Source: a virus
Direction: 5' to 3' (one strand)
IMG/VR virus record: IMGVR_UViG_3300042328_001827
Coordinates: 1 to 58,553 of that record
Length of the DNA stretch: 58,553 nucleotides
Positions within the stretch are counted from its first letter, which is position 1. Each line of letters begins with the position of its first letter. The translations under genes and the position numbers were made by a program. Shown here one piece after another: positions 26,626 to 35,220 of this stretch. The notes below the pieces were generated by a model. It had not been told where the DNA came from, did no database searches, and saw nothing but the letters and a program-made list of their open reading frames with translations.

Positions 26626-27660
26626 TTATTTCCTATTTTTCATTTGTTGATTAAGTTGACTTCTAAGATCAACCTGAACATCTGGTAATTGACTTTCTTC
26701 TGTTAGTCCAAATTTATTAACATGCGCTATTTTACTTTTCATTCTATTTAATCCTTCTATATTATTTAATCCAACTATTTCTTGAGCTTCGTCATTGTTG
26801 TTTGCAAATAAGAAAACCTCTTGAGCATTTTTAAGTTTAGGATTAAGATTATCTACTTGTTGTTGCTTTTTATCTTTTTCTATTTTACGTTTTTGAACTA
26901 TCATCCATCCATCCAAAGCATCGTCATCCTCAATAATTTCATCCGCTGGACATTCTGGATGCTCATAAACCCTATCATACATTTGACTAATACCAATTAT
27001 TGTACGTTGATCATCTGTAATATTATTTCCTTGCTGACTAAATATAGAATTCTTACTAACATTCCAATACGATCTCCATATATGGCTACGAGCTAATTTT
27101 TTAAAATCGGATAATCCTATGCTATGCTTATTAAGCTCATTAACAACATTATTAAATAACATGTAGTTATTAGTATTATTTTGGTTATTAAAAATTAAGC
27201 TATTATTTTTATAAAGAGTATGCGTAATAATAAATTCATTTTTTATACTATTTGCATACCCTTCCAAAGTATTAGAATATAGTTCATCCTTTTTACCTAG
27301 TATAGTGCTAAGTTGTTTTTTATAATTGTCTAAATTCTTTTTAATAGTATTTTTTTTATCTGTAAATTTAAAATTACTATAATAATCTGCTTTACTATTT
27401 TCTATCTTTTTGTCTAAATCCTTAATAATCATATTTGTATCTTTAGTCCATAAATTTAAGTAAATTAATAAATTATCTAGATTATCCTCTCTAAGCCAAT
27501 CATTGTATTTTTCATCATTAATAATAGTGTTATAAAGAAGTTGTGCCTCATATTTAATATCGATAGTAGCAGATTTTAGTGTGTATCTTTCGTTATTATA
27601 AGTAAAAACTAAGTATCCACAAAAAATTCTATAGAATAATAATTCCAGATCCTCATTCAT
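26626..27660 (-). CDS. Hypothetical tail-assembly-region protein, 344 aa
   Basis: Helical, lysine- and asparagine-rich, with a coiled-coil-like stretch at residues 80 to 135. A more conserved-looking C-terminal part contains ARSHIWRSYWNVSK, ISQMYDRVYEHPECP and EDDDALDGWMI. It is placed between the tail tube gene and the tape measure. It overlaps the 49-residue ORF upstream by 8 bp. The pattern is that of an assembly chaperone or tube-associated protein, but I know no name for it. Confidence 0.7.
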   Translation of the reverse strand: MNEDLELLFYRIFCGYLVFTYNNERYTLKSATIDIKYEAQLLYNTIINDEKYNDWLREDNLDNLLIYLNLWTKDTNMIIKDLDKKIENSKADYYSNFKFTDKKNTIKKNLDNYKKQLSTILGKKDELYSNTLEGYANSIKNEFIITHTLYKNNSLIFNNQNNTNNYMLFNNVVNELNKHSIGLSDFKKLARSHIWRSYWNVSKNSIFSQQGNNITDDQRTIIGISQMYDRVYEHPECPADEIIEDDDALDGWMIVQKRKIEKDKKQQQVDNLNPKLKNAQEVFLFANNNDEAQEIVGLNNIEGLNRMKSKIAHVNKFGLTEESQLPDVQVDLRSQLNQQMKNRK

Positions 27661-27802
27661 CTAGACCTTCTGGTAAAGCTTTTTTAAGTTTTTGTAACTC
27701 GTTGTCCTTATCCTGAAGTTGTTGTCTCATAATTTCTAATACTTTTTGAGTATTATAAATATCAACATACAACTTACCTATTATATTAAATAACTCATCC
27801 AT
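27653..27802 (-). CDS. Small coiled-coil protein, 49 aa
   Basis: ATG at 27802 preceded by GGAAAA, stop TGA at 27655-27653. It begins MDELFNIIGKLYVDIYN and ends in a Leu/Lys/Glu heptad-like stretch (LQDKDNELQKLKKALPEG). It fills the gap between the tail tube gene and the 344-residue gene and overlaps the latter by 8 bp, which is typical of a real coupled gene. Function unknown. Confidence 0.65.
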   Translation of the reverse strand: MDELFNIIGKLYVDIYNTQKVLEIMRQQLQDKDNELQKLKKALPEGLDE

Positions 27803-27833
27803 AATCCATTTTCCGAACAATTATTAAAAACTA

Positions 27834-28952
27834 TCAGTCACCAGTAATCTCAGCATCATTTACAATATCGACCCATTTACCTTCGGCAAAAGTACCGCTA
27901 GCGTCAACAACAAACTTATTAAATGTTTGATAACTATAAGTAATTGTTGCATTATCTCCACCAGCTTCACCACCAGTATAGTTAACACTAGTAAGTTTAT
28001 TCTTACTGCCAAGATCCAAAATAAGTTGATCGCTTGTGCCACTACCACAGACTACAACCTTAACAGTTTTGTCCTGTAGATTTTTGTAAACAACATTACA
28101 ACCAACTTGACCATCAAAATCTTTAGCTTCAACATAGTCACCACTAGAAGCAATAATTTCAAATTCGCTTGTTACCTCTACTGGGAATGTTACATAACGA
28201 TAGTATGGGGCCATAGCTCCAAGTTCGTTGATAGCTTCACGACCCAAATCTGTGCTAACAGTAACGCTCTGTAAGAATGGCATTGTGCGACCTTCTGGAA
28301 TCGGAATACCACCACCATTACCGGTTGGAATTGTACTTAGCGAACTGTTAAACTTGTATCGACGACCAATAGCTGGAGCTGTCATTGTGCCAGCATCGCT
28401 ATTACTGCTAAAGAAACCACTAGCAGCACTAGAATTAGCAGCATATAATGAACCACTATTCCAGTATTTATTATTTCCGACTAGTGTCACATCTTCTGTA
28501 GCATTACCATCAACAGGAATTGTGAAACTAACACTACTAAGATACATACCAGAGCAATCAACAAATACGCTTGGAGTTCCAGTTGCTGCGCTATTAGTAT
28601 CGGGATAAATACCTAATCTAAAATTAACACGATTATTTGCTACTGCTGGTAGTTCTTTCTTAACAGCGCCAGTGATGCCTGTGGATCCACCCATGCACAT
28701 TAGATATAATGGAGGAGTACCATCAATAACTTTATTAAGACTAACCTCTACTTCTGGTACATCTTCAACGTTTTCATACAATTCGATTTGACCTAGTTGA
28801 AAAACTTGTTCTAGAGTAAAGTTTGTTGTTATACCAGCGCTTTGTACGCCGCGAGGATAGTACCATGTTGTGTATTGATTACTACCTGTGTCATTTTGTG
28901 GTTTGAGAGCGATAGCTTGTGTTGCATAAAAAATTCTATTATTTCGTGCCAT
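27834..28952 (-). CDS. Major tail tube protein (probable), 372 aa
   Basis: Located upstream of chaperone-like genes and the tape measure, the standard tube position. The sequence is beta-rich without repeats and has more G+C-balanced codons than its neighbours, like the capsid gene, which suggests high expression. Segments such as VEVSLNKVIDGTPPLYLMCMG and a surface-loop region rich in Ser/Ala/Gly (residues 170 to 210) fit tube proteins. GGAG ribosome site; a candidate late promoter 36 bp upstream. Evidence is mainly context. Confidence 0.75.
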   Translation of the reverse strand: MARNNRIFYATQAIALKPQNDTGSNQYTTWYYPRGVQSAGITTNFTLEQVFQLGQIELYENVEDVPEVEVSLNKVIDGTPPLYLMCMGGSTGITGAVKKELPAVANNRVNFRLGIYPDTNSAATGTPSVFVDCSGMYLSSVSFTIPVDGNATEDVTLVGNNKYWNSGSLYAANSSAASGFFSSNSDAGTMTAPAIGRRYKFNSSLSTIPTGNGGGIPIPEGRTMPFLQSVTVSTDLGREAINELGAMAPYYRYVTFPVEVTSEFEIIASSGDYVEAKDFDGQVGCNVVYKNLQDKTVKVVVCGSGTSDQLILDLGSKNKLTSVNYTGGEAGGDNATITYSYQTFNKFVVDASGTFAEGKWVDIVNDAEITGD

Positions 28953-28988
28953 TGAAGATCTCCATTATATGGGATATTGTGTTATACT

Positions 28989-28998
28989 TTAGTACACC
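28989..28998 (-). promoter_or_regulatory. Candidate late promoter element (GGTGTACTAA)
   Basis: In the 58-bp gap before the tail tube gene, 36 bp from its start codon; same core as six other sites. Confidence 0.6.
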
Positions 28999-29010
28999 TT
29001 TTTGAACAAA

Positions 29011-29937
29011 TTACGGGAAAATTTCTATTGACCATCGTACAATACCGTTGTATAGTGAACTACTCAAAGAATTTAATTCTCCAATGGTACTATCTTTAAT
29101 AGTACACCAATAACTAGGAAAATTTTGAACAATATTTGGATAATTATACCCACTAGGATTAATATTTCCAAATTTATTAAGAGAATATCTATTATTTTTA
29201 ATAACATCATTTACATCGTATAAATATACTGTTTTATCTTTTTGATGCAATAATATGTCTATTATGGTGTTCCTTTGGTTTGCATTTTCGGTATAAATAT
29301 GTAAAAATACATCTTGTATAATAATATTATCAACTGTTCCTAATTGGTGAGGAATTTGAGTAGTTCTTGGTATTAGTTCCACAATAATTGCTGGTAATTG
29401 AACCCTATGAACACTGGTTATGCTATAATCTTGTTTGTTAAAAGTAGATGGATTATATGTTTCTTTTTGAACCTCTTTCCACCAAAAATTATCGCTACTT
29501 TTATATACTTGTATATATCTATAGGAATAATTAGCAGTCACCGTACTCTTGGCTGAAACAGAATTATTAAATACTATTTGACCGAGAGGATAATTAACAT
29601 TATATCCATAATTTCCGCTACCTGTTGGGGCTGGTAAAAAGGTATTATTAAGATATAATCCCGAAAAAGTAATTGGACTACCACTCTCATAAACTATACC
29701 GCTCTCATAAACCCAATCCTTGCGCGGAGACTGCCATACTTTATCTTTTAGGATAGGATCGTCGGCACTTTTTAAAATATGGTATGAGCCACCGCCTACG
29801 CCACTAGTGGGAATATTAACATTAACAAATCCTCCAATATGTAAAAATGACCAATCTAGAAAACTTTTAACATTATCTTCTAATAATGATATGCGATTTT
29901 TATTTGTAATAGAAGATACGTTATGAAAAGTAGTCAT
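29011..29937 (-). CDS. Hypothetical tail/neck protein, 308 aa
   Basis: Starts at 29937 in an ATGA overlap with the upstream gene. It is a beta-rich structural-type protein with aromatic segments (SYRYIQVYKSSDNFWWKEV) and an aspartate/tyrosine-rich region (TVYLYDVNDVIKNN). The position between small connector genes and the tail tube suits a tail-completion or tail-terminator protein. No family recognised. Confidence 0.7.
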   Translation of the reverse strand: MTTFHNVSSITNKNRISLLEDNVKSFLDWSFLHIGGFVNVNIPTSGVGGGSYHILKSADDPILKDKVWQSPRKDWVYESGIVYESGSPITFSGLYLNNTFLPAPTGSGNYGYNVNYPLGQIVFNNSVSAKSTVTANYSYRYIQVYKSSDNFWWKEVQKETYNPSTFNKQDYSITSVHRVQLPAIIVELIPRTTQIPHQLGTVDNIIIQDVFLHIYTENANQRNTIIDILLHQKDKTVYLYDVNDVIKNNRYSLNKFGNINPSGYNYPNIVQNFPSYWCTIKDSTIGELNSLSSSLYNGIVRWSIEIFP

Positions 29938-30578
29938 AAAAGATCCTCTATATTAGTTTGAATAACTTTTGAAATTTTATCACTAATTTTATTTATTGCT
30001 CTTGTTGTCCAATTGTTATCTTCTGTTCCAGCAAAATTGACAGGTACTCTCCAGCCATTAGGATTACTTACCATAATAGCAGATCCTGTGCGTGATCGAT
30101 AGCTATTATTAATATAGGTTATACTATAATCTTGTATGATTTTATCATTTCCTTTTAATAATAACCATTCTAACCAAGGTAAAGATTCTCCTTTTTCGGT
30201 TTTTGTCATAGCAATATCCATACCTATAATACCATTAATATCGGAACTACGAATCATAGATAGTGTAAAACCTCCACTTAATCCCCTGCCTGATACTTTA
30301 ATAGGATTATTAAATATCTCTAATGTATTAACCATAGCGTCTACAACACCATCAACTTCTCCGGTATTTAGTATTCCAAATTCAGCCCGTAAAGTCCCTG
30401 CTTTTAATGAAGAATATTCTGGTTCTGATATTAGAGCTTCTTTTACTAAATTTTTTATTTCAATAGTAATTTTTGATAAAGCCTTATTCATAACATTATC
30501 CATTTGATTTTTTAAATTTTCTAGGATAAGTTTTATTATATCACTATCATTTTCTAATAAATCCAATGAAAATTTCAT
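29934..30578 (-). CDS. Hypothetical connector/tail-completion protein, 214 aa
   Basis: I prefer the ATG at 30578 (MKFSLDLLEN), which has GGAAGA just upstream and overlaps the previous stop as ATGA; an ATG four codons earlier has no ribosome site. Residues 1 to 65 are helical. The C-terminal half has a compact motif, PWLEWLLLKGNDKI, followed by RSRTGSAIMVSNPNGWRVP. Such layouts occur in phage gp10-like/neck proteins, but the match is by pattern only. Confidence 0.7.
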   Translation of the reverse strand: MKFSLDLLENDSDIIKLILENLKNQMDNVMNKALSKITIEIKNLVKEALISEPEYSSLKAGTLRAEFGILNTGEVDGVVDAMVNTLEIFNNPIKVSGRGLSGGFTLSMIRSSDINGIIGMDIAMTKTEKGESLPWLEWLLLKGNDKIIQDYSITYINNSYRSRTGSAIMVSNPNGWRVPVNFAGTEDNNWTTRAINKISDKISKVIQTNIEDLL

Positions 30579-31108
30579 TTTTTCTTCCATAAAGTAAAAA
30601 TATACCTATTATCACCGAATCCTGCTGGTTCAGGATCTCCAGCTCTTTCATATTTAAAATGAGACAAGTTTGTTAAACTATTATCAAAGATAATTTCACT
30701 AGCATTCTTAACTTTATTAAGCAGATTAATGTTGCATATACTTTGAACTGATCCATCGGGAATATTAATAACCTTGTTGTTGGTATTCAAAAAGTATTTA
30801 CTATCAAAAATAAAAGCTAGATAAATTGTTTCACTAGAGCTACTATTCTTAATTTGTCCTAATCCTAAACAAACAGGACAAACTCCTCCCTCTGGAAAAG
30901 GATTCGGTCCCGATCCATTATATATATTACTAGATAACAAAGATATATTATCAAAAATACAATTATTACAATAAGTATTATTTATACTATTATCATATAT
31001 TATCTTACAAGGTAAGCTTAGAGCATTGTTCTCTAATAAACTATCAATAGCATTATTAAAGATACTTTTTAATTCACTCGAAATAAGACCACTAAAAGGA
31101 TTGCTCAT
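30575..31108 (-). CDS. Virion-region protein with zinc-ribbon-like cysteines, 177 aa
   Basis: Two cysteine pairs, CNNC (about residue 48) and CPVCLGLG (about residue 78), form a likely zinc knuckle resembling the DnaJ-type CxxCxGxG element. The region between them contains GSGPNPFPEGG. The rest is mixed alpha/beta. ATGA overlaps at both ends place it in a neck/connector operon. A structural zinc site in a small virion protein is the likely reading; DNA binding is an alternative. Confidence 0.75.
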   Translation of the reverse strand: MSNPFSGLISSELKSIFNNAIDSLLENNALSLPCKIIYDNSINNTYCNNCIFDNISLLSSNIYNGSGPNPFPEGGVCPVCLGLGQIKNSSSSETIYLAFIFDSKYFLNTNNKVINIPDGSVQSICNINLLNKVKNASEIIFDNSLTNLSHFKYERAGDPEPAGFGDNRYIFTLWKKK

Positions 31109-31302
31109 TGTTTAATACTGATAGATAAAATAGGAGAATTTTTAAGACTAATGCTAGTGTCTGCAATTTGTGTAGAACCAGAAACAACTTGTTTTCTAAT
31201 TGCTATAGTATTGGTAATAGAATTTATATTAATCAAATTTAATATTTGAACAGATGCTGAGACATTTTTTGTATTGGTATAAGAAGTAGAATTAATTATC
31301 AT
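31105..31302 (-). CDS. Small virion-cluster protein, 65 aa
   Basis: ATGA overlaps both its upstream and downstream genes. It is a Ser/Thr/Ile/Asn-rich beta-type sequence with no cysteine or recognisable domain. Coupling makes it a real gene; function unknown. Confidence 0.65.
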   Translation of the reverse strand: MIINSTSYTNTKNVSASVQILNLININSITNTIAIRKQVVSGSTQIADTSISLKNSPILSISIKQ

Positions 31303-31526
31303 ATAGTTTTAGGTTCTCCAATAAGTCCTGGGCCAGCAGGAGCATAAGGGGCTTCAGGATCATTTATAGAGAGTATGCATAATTGTGCCCAGTTATCTGC
31401 TTCATTATAATTATTCCAAGGATCACCATTTGGCCAGTTTGGTTGATATATTACCGGAACATTATTGCCGGATACGAATATATTAACAGCAAAAGTTGAA
31501 TTATCGATACTGTATATTAAATTCAT
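31299..31526 (-). CDS. Small virion-cluster protein, 75 aa
   Basis: Starts at 31526 with AAAGGT 7 nt upstream. Contains YQPNWPNGDPWNNYNEADNW, an aromatic, acidic loop region reminiscent of small decoration or adaptor proteins. The next gene overlaps its stop as ATGA. No family recognised. Confidence 0.65.
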   Translation of the reverse strand: MNLIYSIDNSTFAVNIFVSGNNVPVIYQPNWPNGDPWNNYNEADNWAQLCILSINDPEAPYAPAGPGLIGEPKTI

Positions 31527-31539
31527 AATTTTACCTTTA

Positions 31540-33081
31540 TTAAGAATTAAAAACTATATTTTTCCAGTTATTGTTACTTATAGATCTTTGTGTCCAAGTA
31601 ATTCCATTTGACGAAGTAAATGATACTGATCCTATGCCGACAGCAACGAATGTATTATTTCCATATGTAATATCTCTCCATCTAAATCCAAGTCCTGTTC
31701 CTTGTGTCCATGAAATACCGTCACTAGAGTATGCTGTTATAGAACTATTATCGATAAGAGTTACATAGGTATTATTCCCATATGCTAAACATTGCCATAG
31801 TTGTGCTGATGGCAGAGTAGATGAACTCCACGAGATTCCATCACTACTATAAAGAACAGTATCGGTATTATAACCTATTAGTACAAACTTATTATTACTA
31901 TATACAATATCTGTCCAGTCTCCGGATACTGGTAGTGCTCTTTGAGTCCATGTAATACCATCAGACGATGTGGCTATTACAGAAGAACTACTGGCTACAG
32001 CGACATAAGTACTATTGCCATATGCTGCTGCAACCCAATTAGCATTTGGTAATATAAAAGAATTCCATGTTACTAAATCTGTGGAATATAAGCCCGTAGA
32101 ACTATTAGCAAATACTAAATATTTATTATTACCATAGATGGTTTTTGTAAATAAATTATTAGGATGACCTATACTATAGGTATTATCTGACCACGATATC
32201 CCATTTGTTGATTTATCAAAATTGCTACTGTTATACGCTATAGCTAAATAACCATATGGTCCATATGATAGTCCATTCCAGATTCTATTATTAGAAAAAT
32301 TACCATTTGTCCATGTTTCTCCATTGCTAGATCTTGCATTAACGGAATTATCTGTTGCTGCAATAAATAGAGGACTAATCGATTGTGTTGCTGTTGGAGA
32401 GGGAGTAACTGTAGTAGTAGCTGTTGGCGTAGCTGTTGAGGTTAATGATGGGGTTGGCGTTAGAGTAGACGCAGGAGTTGCTGTTGGCGTAGGAGTATTT
32501 GTTGATGTTATTGTGGGCGTTGATGTTTGAGTATATGATGGTGTTGGCGTAACAGAAGAAGTGTTGGTTGGTGTTGATGTTTGTGTTACGGTTGGAGTTG
32601 TGGTTAATGTTGGTGTTGATGTTTGTGTTACGGTTGGAGTTGTGGTTAATGTTGGTGTTTGTGTTTGTGTAGATGTTGTGGTTGGCGTAGTGGTATTGGT
32701 CGGTGTTGCTGTTAGCGTCGCAGTATTGGTTGGTGTTACTGTTGGTGTCGCAGTATTGGTTGGTGTTGCTGTTGGTGTTTGACCGACAGAAGCGGTTGGT
32801 GTCGGCGTTTGAGAACTTGTAGTTGTAACTGTTGGAGTAACTGTTGGAGTATTGGTGGGCGATGGCGTTGGAGTGATATTGGATGGGCTTAGATTTCCAT
32901 TATTACAACATAACCAGTAATAATTAGGATCGTTAAAATTAAGAGAATATAAATTTTGTATAGTATTTATAGAAGGATCAACATCTTTACTGGTATCCAA
33001 AGTCTGAAAAGATGTTCCAGTTTTAACTATACTACGACCATTATTGATATTATTCGCACTAATAGACTTATCTATAGTCAT
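31540..33081 (-). CDS. Virion protein with Thr/Pro mucin-like linker and seven-bladed beta-propeller
   Basis: 513 residues. Residues 1 to 70 are a unique head, probably for attachment. Residues about 68 to 230 are almost only Thr, Pro, Ser, Val and Asn. The remainder contains seven repeats of about 40 residues, each with a (S/T)SDGITWTQ-like signature (ETWTN, ISWSD, VTWNS, ITWTQ, ISWSS, ISWTQ, ITWTQ) and a YGNNxFVAV strand. This is the BNR/Asp-box-like or sialidase-like propeller architecture. No catalytic set is evident, so a glycan-binding or receptor-binding role is likelier than hydrolysis. It sits next to other Thr/Pro-linked proteins. Confidence 0.85.
   Translation of the reverse strand: MTIDKSISANNINNGRSIVKTGTSFQTLDTSKDVDPSINTIQNLYSLNFNDPNYYWLCCNNGNLSPSNITPTPSPTNTPTVTPTVTTTSSQTPTPTASVGQTPTATPTNTATPTVTPTNTATLTATPTNTTTPTTTSTQTQTPTLTTTPTVTQTSTPTLTTTPTVTQTSTPTNTSSVTPTPSYTQTSTPTITSTNTPTPTATPASTLTPTPSLTSTATPTATTTVTPSPTATQSISPLFIAATDNSVNARSSNGETWTNGNFSNNRIWNGLSYGPYGYLAIAYNSSNFDKSTNGISWSDNTYSIGHPNNLFTKTIYGNNKYLVFANSSTGLYSTDLVTWNSFILPNANWVAAAYGNSTYVAVASSSSVIATSSDGITWTQRALPVSGDWTDIVYSNNKFVLIGYNTDTVLYSSDGISWSSSTLPSAQLWQCLAYGNNTYVTLIDNSSITAYSSDGISWTQGTGLGFRWRDITYGNNTFVAVGIGSVSFTSSNGITWTQRSISNNNWKNIVFNS
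32385..32885 (-). repeat. Thr/Pro-coding minisatellite with an exact 42-bp duplication
   Basis: The linker DNA is a patchwork of GTTGGTGTTGMTGTTGG-like units on the plus strand. One 42-bp unit (14 residues, [14 protein letters not shown]) is repeated exactly in tandem near 32569-32655, so copy number is probably unstable. The reverse strand shows long Val/Gly open frames that are only mirrors of this bias. Confidence 0.85.
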
Positions 33082-33099
33082 AATAATAAATTTCTATTG

Positions 33100-34098
33100 T
33101 TAAAGGTCGCTGTTATAAGTGATAATAAGCTTCCATGAATCAATGCTACCACTTCCGGATGGATCAGTGTCTTTAACTATTAATTGCCATACTCCGGTAA
33201 CAGCATAATTAAATAAATGATCAAAAGAGTTATTTAGGGTCTCGCTATTATAATTTATTAATGAAGTCTTATCATATATTCTACAAGTTTGACCATTACT
33301 AATATTATGTAAATATTGATTACTATCAGATTTATTACTAAACATAAAACTAAAATTATTATTGAAATTTGGTATTTTTTGATTAGCAGAAAGTAAGATT
33401 TTGTTTCCACTGGGTGGGGCTAATAGCATAACCAAATCGGTTGGATTTGAATGACTAAGTTTATTAACTGCTAGTTCAATATTAGATATTAGTCCGGTAT
33501 TGGTAACGGTTACCGATCCTGTAACAGTTGATAAGTCGTTGATAATTAAACCGCTACCATTATATACTGTCGAAAATAAATCTAATGGTCCACAATCATA
33601 TGGTAAGCAAAAATCTGTGATTTCGGTAGTTGTTGGCGTTGGTGTTAATGTACCTTGTGTTGGTGTCGGTGTCGGTGTTTGTGTAATTACTTCGCACGGT
33701 TCCACATTAAGATTACATTGAATATCAATAGGAGTATTTCTATCAATGATAGTAATAATACCCTGAGAAAGCCTAATATTATTAAGTAGTGTTGTTTGAT
33801 CCTTAATATCTAAATCATATGATGCAGAATCAAAATCAAAAGTATTGGTAATTTCAGCACTTAGCTTTATATTAATTTGTCCCAAATTATTAGCATTTAA
33901 GCTCCATCCATGAGCTTCGTATATCGCTGGAGCCAAGCTAGAATATCTACACACTCTAGTTTCATCGCCAGAAAGAAGCGAAAACTGTACACATTTATCT
34001 GTTAAATTAATAGGATTATTATTTTCATCAGTATATAAAAAATTAATCTCAAAATCAGATCCTTTTTCAATATTAAAATTATAAATTGCTGCTACCAT
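33100..34098 (-). CDS. Virion protein: adaptor head, TP linker, P/Homo B (proprotein convertase P) domain
   Basis: 332 residues. Residues 1 to about 130 (YNFNIEKGSDFEINFLY, NPINLTDKC, SASYDLDIKD) are paralogous to the 134-residue gene at 42781-43185. A TPTPTPT linker at 140 to 165 is followed by a domain with the marks of a P/Homo B fold: IELAVNKLSHSNPTDLVMLL, PPSGNKILL, and near the end GVWQLIVKDTDPSGSGSIDSW. In cellular proteins this fold usually follows a subtilisin domain. Here a subtilisin-like protease is encoded at the far left of the same cluster. Ribosome site AGGAAA. Confidence 0.87.
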   Translation of the reverse strand: MVAAIYNFNIEKGSDFEINFLYTDENNNPINLTDKCVQFSLLSGDETRVCRYSSLAPAIYEAHGWSLNANNLGQINIKLSAEITNTFDFDSASYDLDIKDQTTLLNNIRLSQGIITIIDRNTPIDIQCNLNVEPCEVITQTPTPTPTQGTLTPTPTTTEITDFCLPYDCGPLDLFSTVYNGSGLIINDLSTVTGSVTVTNTGLISNIELAVNKLSHSNPTDLVMLLAPPSGNKILLSANQKIPNFNNNFSFMFSNKSDSNQYLHNISNGQTCRIYDKTSLINYNSETLNNSFDHLFNYAVTGVWQLIVKDTDPSGSGSIDSWKLIITYNSDL

Positions 34099-34109
34099 AA
34101 AATTTCCTA

Positions 34110-34628
34110 TTAGCTATAAAGGTCTCTAGCGTGATCACCAGGATATCGTAAATAACTCGGATCAAAATTATTACCAACAAACGGACTAAGAATACCCCGT
34201 AGTAAGCTAGTATTACCTATTTCATAATCAAGTTTTAGATCCTCATACATTTTACAAGGACCATTAACTAAAAGAAATTGATAAGAGCTATTTCCACCAA
34301 CACTAATATTAGCTGGTCCTAAAGCGGCTCTGATACCCTCTGTAGCGGCCCGTGTGCGTAAACTACTTTGATCTAAAAAGCAAGACGATTTTAATGCTAT
34401 AAAACTAATAAAATCTACATCTTTATTTTCTAAAAGAGTAGGATCAGGAATTATATCAGGATTGATAATATTAATACTATATTCGTTATTTAAATTAACT
34501 TCTCTTGTAACGTATTGAGCCGCTACAACTATTAGTTGCTGGATTCTTTCGTCACTATATGTTGGATTATCACTAAGATCATTAATTAAACTACGAACTA
34601 TAATTGGTATTTCTAGCTGCCAGCTCAT
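34110..34628 (-). CDS. Head-tail connector-like protein, 172 aa
   Basis: Small, mostly helical, starting with a stretch (PIIVRSLINDL, YSDERIQQLIVVAAQYV) that resembles gp6-type head-tail connectors, where short helices pack beneath the portal. AGGGG ribosome site 8 nt before the ATG and a candidate late promoter 28 bp upstream. Assignment is by pattern and position. Confidence 0.6.
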   Translation of the reverse strand: MSWQLEIPIIVRSLINDLSDNPTYSDERIQQLIVVAAQYVTREVNLNNEYSINIINPDIIPDPTLLENKDVDFISFIALKSSCFLDQSSLRTRAATEGIRAALGPANISVGGNSSYQFLLVNGPCKMYEDLKLDYEIGNTSLLRGILSPFVGNNFDPSYLRYPGDHARDLYS

Positions 34629-34656
34629 AGGGTATCCCCTGAAGGTTAGTATTTAA

Positions 34657-34666
34657 CTTATACACC
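34657..34666 (-). promoter_or_regulatory. Candidate late promoter element (GGTGTATAAG)
   Basis: Lies in the 70-bp gap upstream of the connector-like gene, 28 bp before its start; TATAAG is a near -10 box directly after GGTG. Confidence 0.6.
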
Positions 34667-34698
34667 ATTTTATAAAGTAGCAACTAGCTTAATACGCT

Positions 34699-34884
34699 TC
34701 AGGTCGGAGCTGGTGAATTTGATCCAACTTTATTATTTTGTTCAGTTAAATTCTTGCTTATAGAACTTAGTTTCTCATAAAGCTGACCAATAGCGACCAA
34801 ATCACTGGCCTTAAAAACCCCCCTTTGAGTAGCAAGATCAATAACCACCATTAGATTCTGAATATCGCCTTGATTTAATTCCAT
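34699..34884 (-). CDS. Small helical protein, 61 aa
   Basis: ATG at 34884. Two predicted helices (GDIQNLMVVIDLATQRG, ASDLVAIGQLYEKLSSISKNL) and a flexible tail with SPAPT. Such small helical proteins are common in phage fibre operons, but I cannot assign a role. It ends 70 bp before the connector gene. Confidence 0.6.
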   Translation of the reverse strand: MELNQGDIQNLMVVIDLATQRGVFKASDLVAIGQLYEKLSSISKNLTEQNNKVGSNSPAPT

Positions 34885-34895
34885 AGTTTTTCCCT

Positions 34896-35219
34896 TTATT
34901 CTGGACTATTAATTGGAGCAATAACACCCTGTTCTGCTCCTGCTTTTCCTATATATAATAGTAATGATTGCACTATATTTGCAAGGTCACTATCTTCTGC
35001 GCTTTTGCTTAATAAATTATCAATAACTAACCAAGTTCCATTATCGCCGGGCATATATTCTGCCACACCATCAAATACTCCAAATTTTTTCAAACGAACT
35101 CTAGCGGTAGCCTCACCGCCCAAAGTTCCCGCACTAATAATTATTTCTTCAACCCATAATTTATCATATGTTTTTGCTGGAACTGTGGATACTATTGCTG
35201 GACTTAAAACTGGTAACAT
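34896..35219 (-). CDS. Hypothetical virion-cluster protein, 107 aa
   Basis: Mixed alpha/beta product with a strand-rich middle (VEEIIISAGTLGGEATARVRLKKFGVFDGVAEYMPG) and a helical end. It starts 1 bp after the S74 fibre gene stops, so it is likely translated together with the fibre. A fibre-associated or chaperone role is possible; no family recognised. Confidence 0.65.
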   Translation of the reverse strand: MLPVLSPAIVSTVPAKTYDKLWVEEIIISAGTLGGEATARVRLKKFGVFDGVAEYMPGDNGTWLVIDNLLSKSAEDSDLANIVQSLLLYIGKAGAEQGVIAPINSPE

Positions 35220-35220
35220 A

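Noticed and set aside
32324-32782. Plus-strand open frames rich in Val and Gly
   Set aside because: Mirror of the Thr/Pro-coding repeat on the minus strand; no ribosome site and no independent feature.
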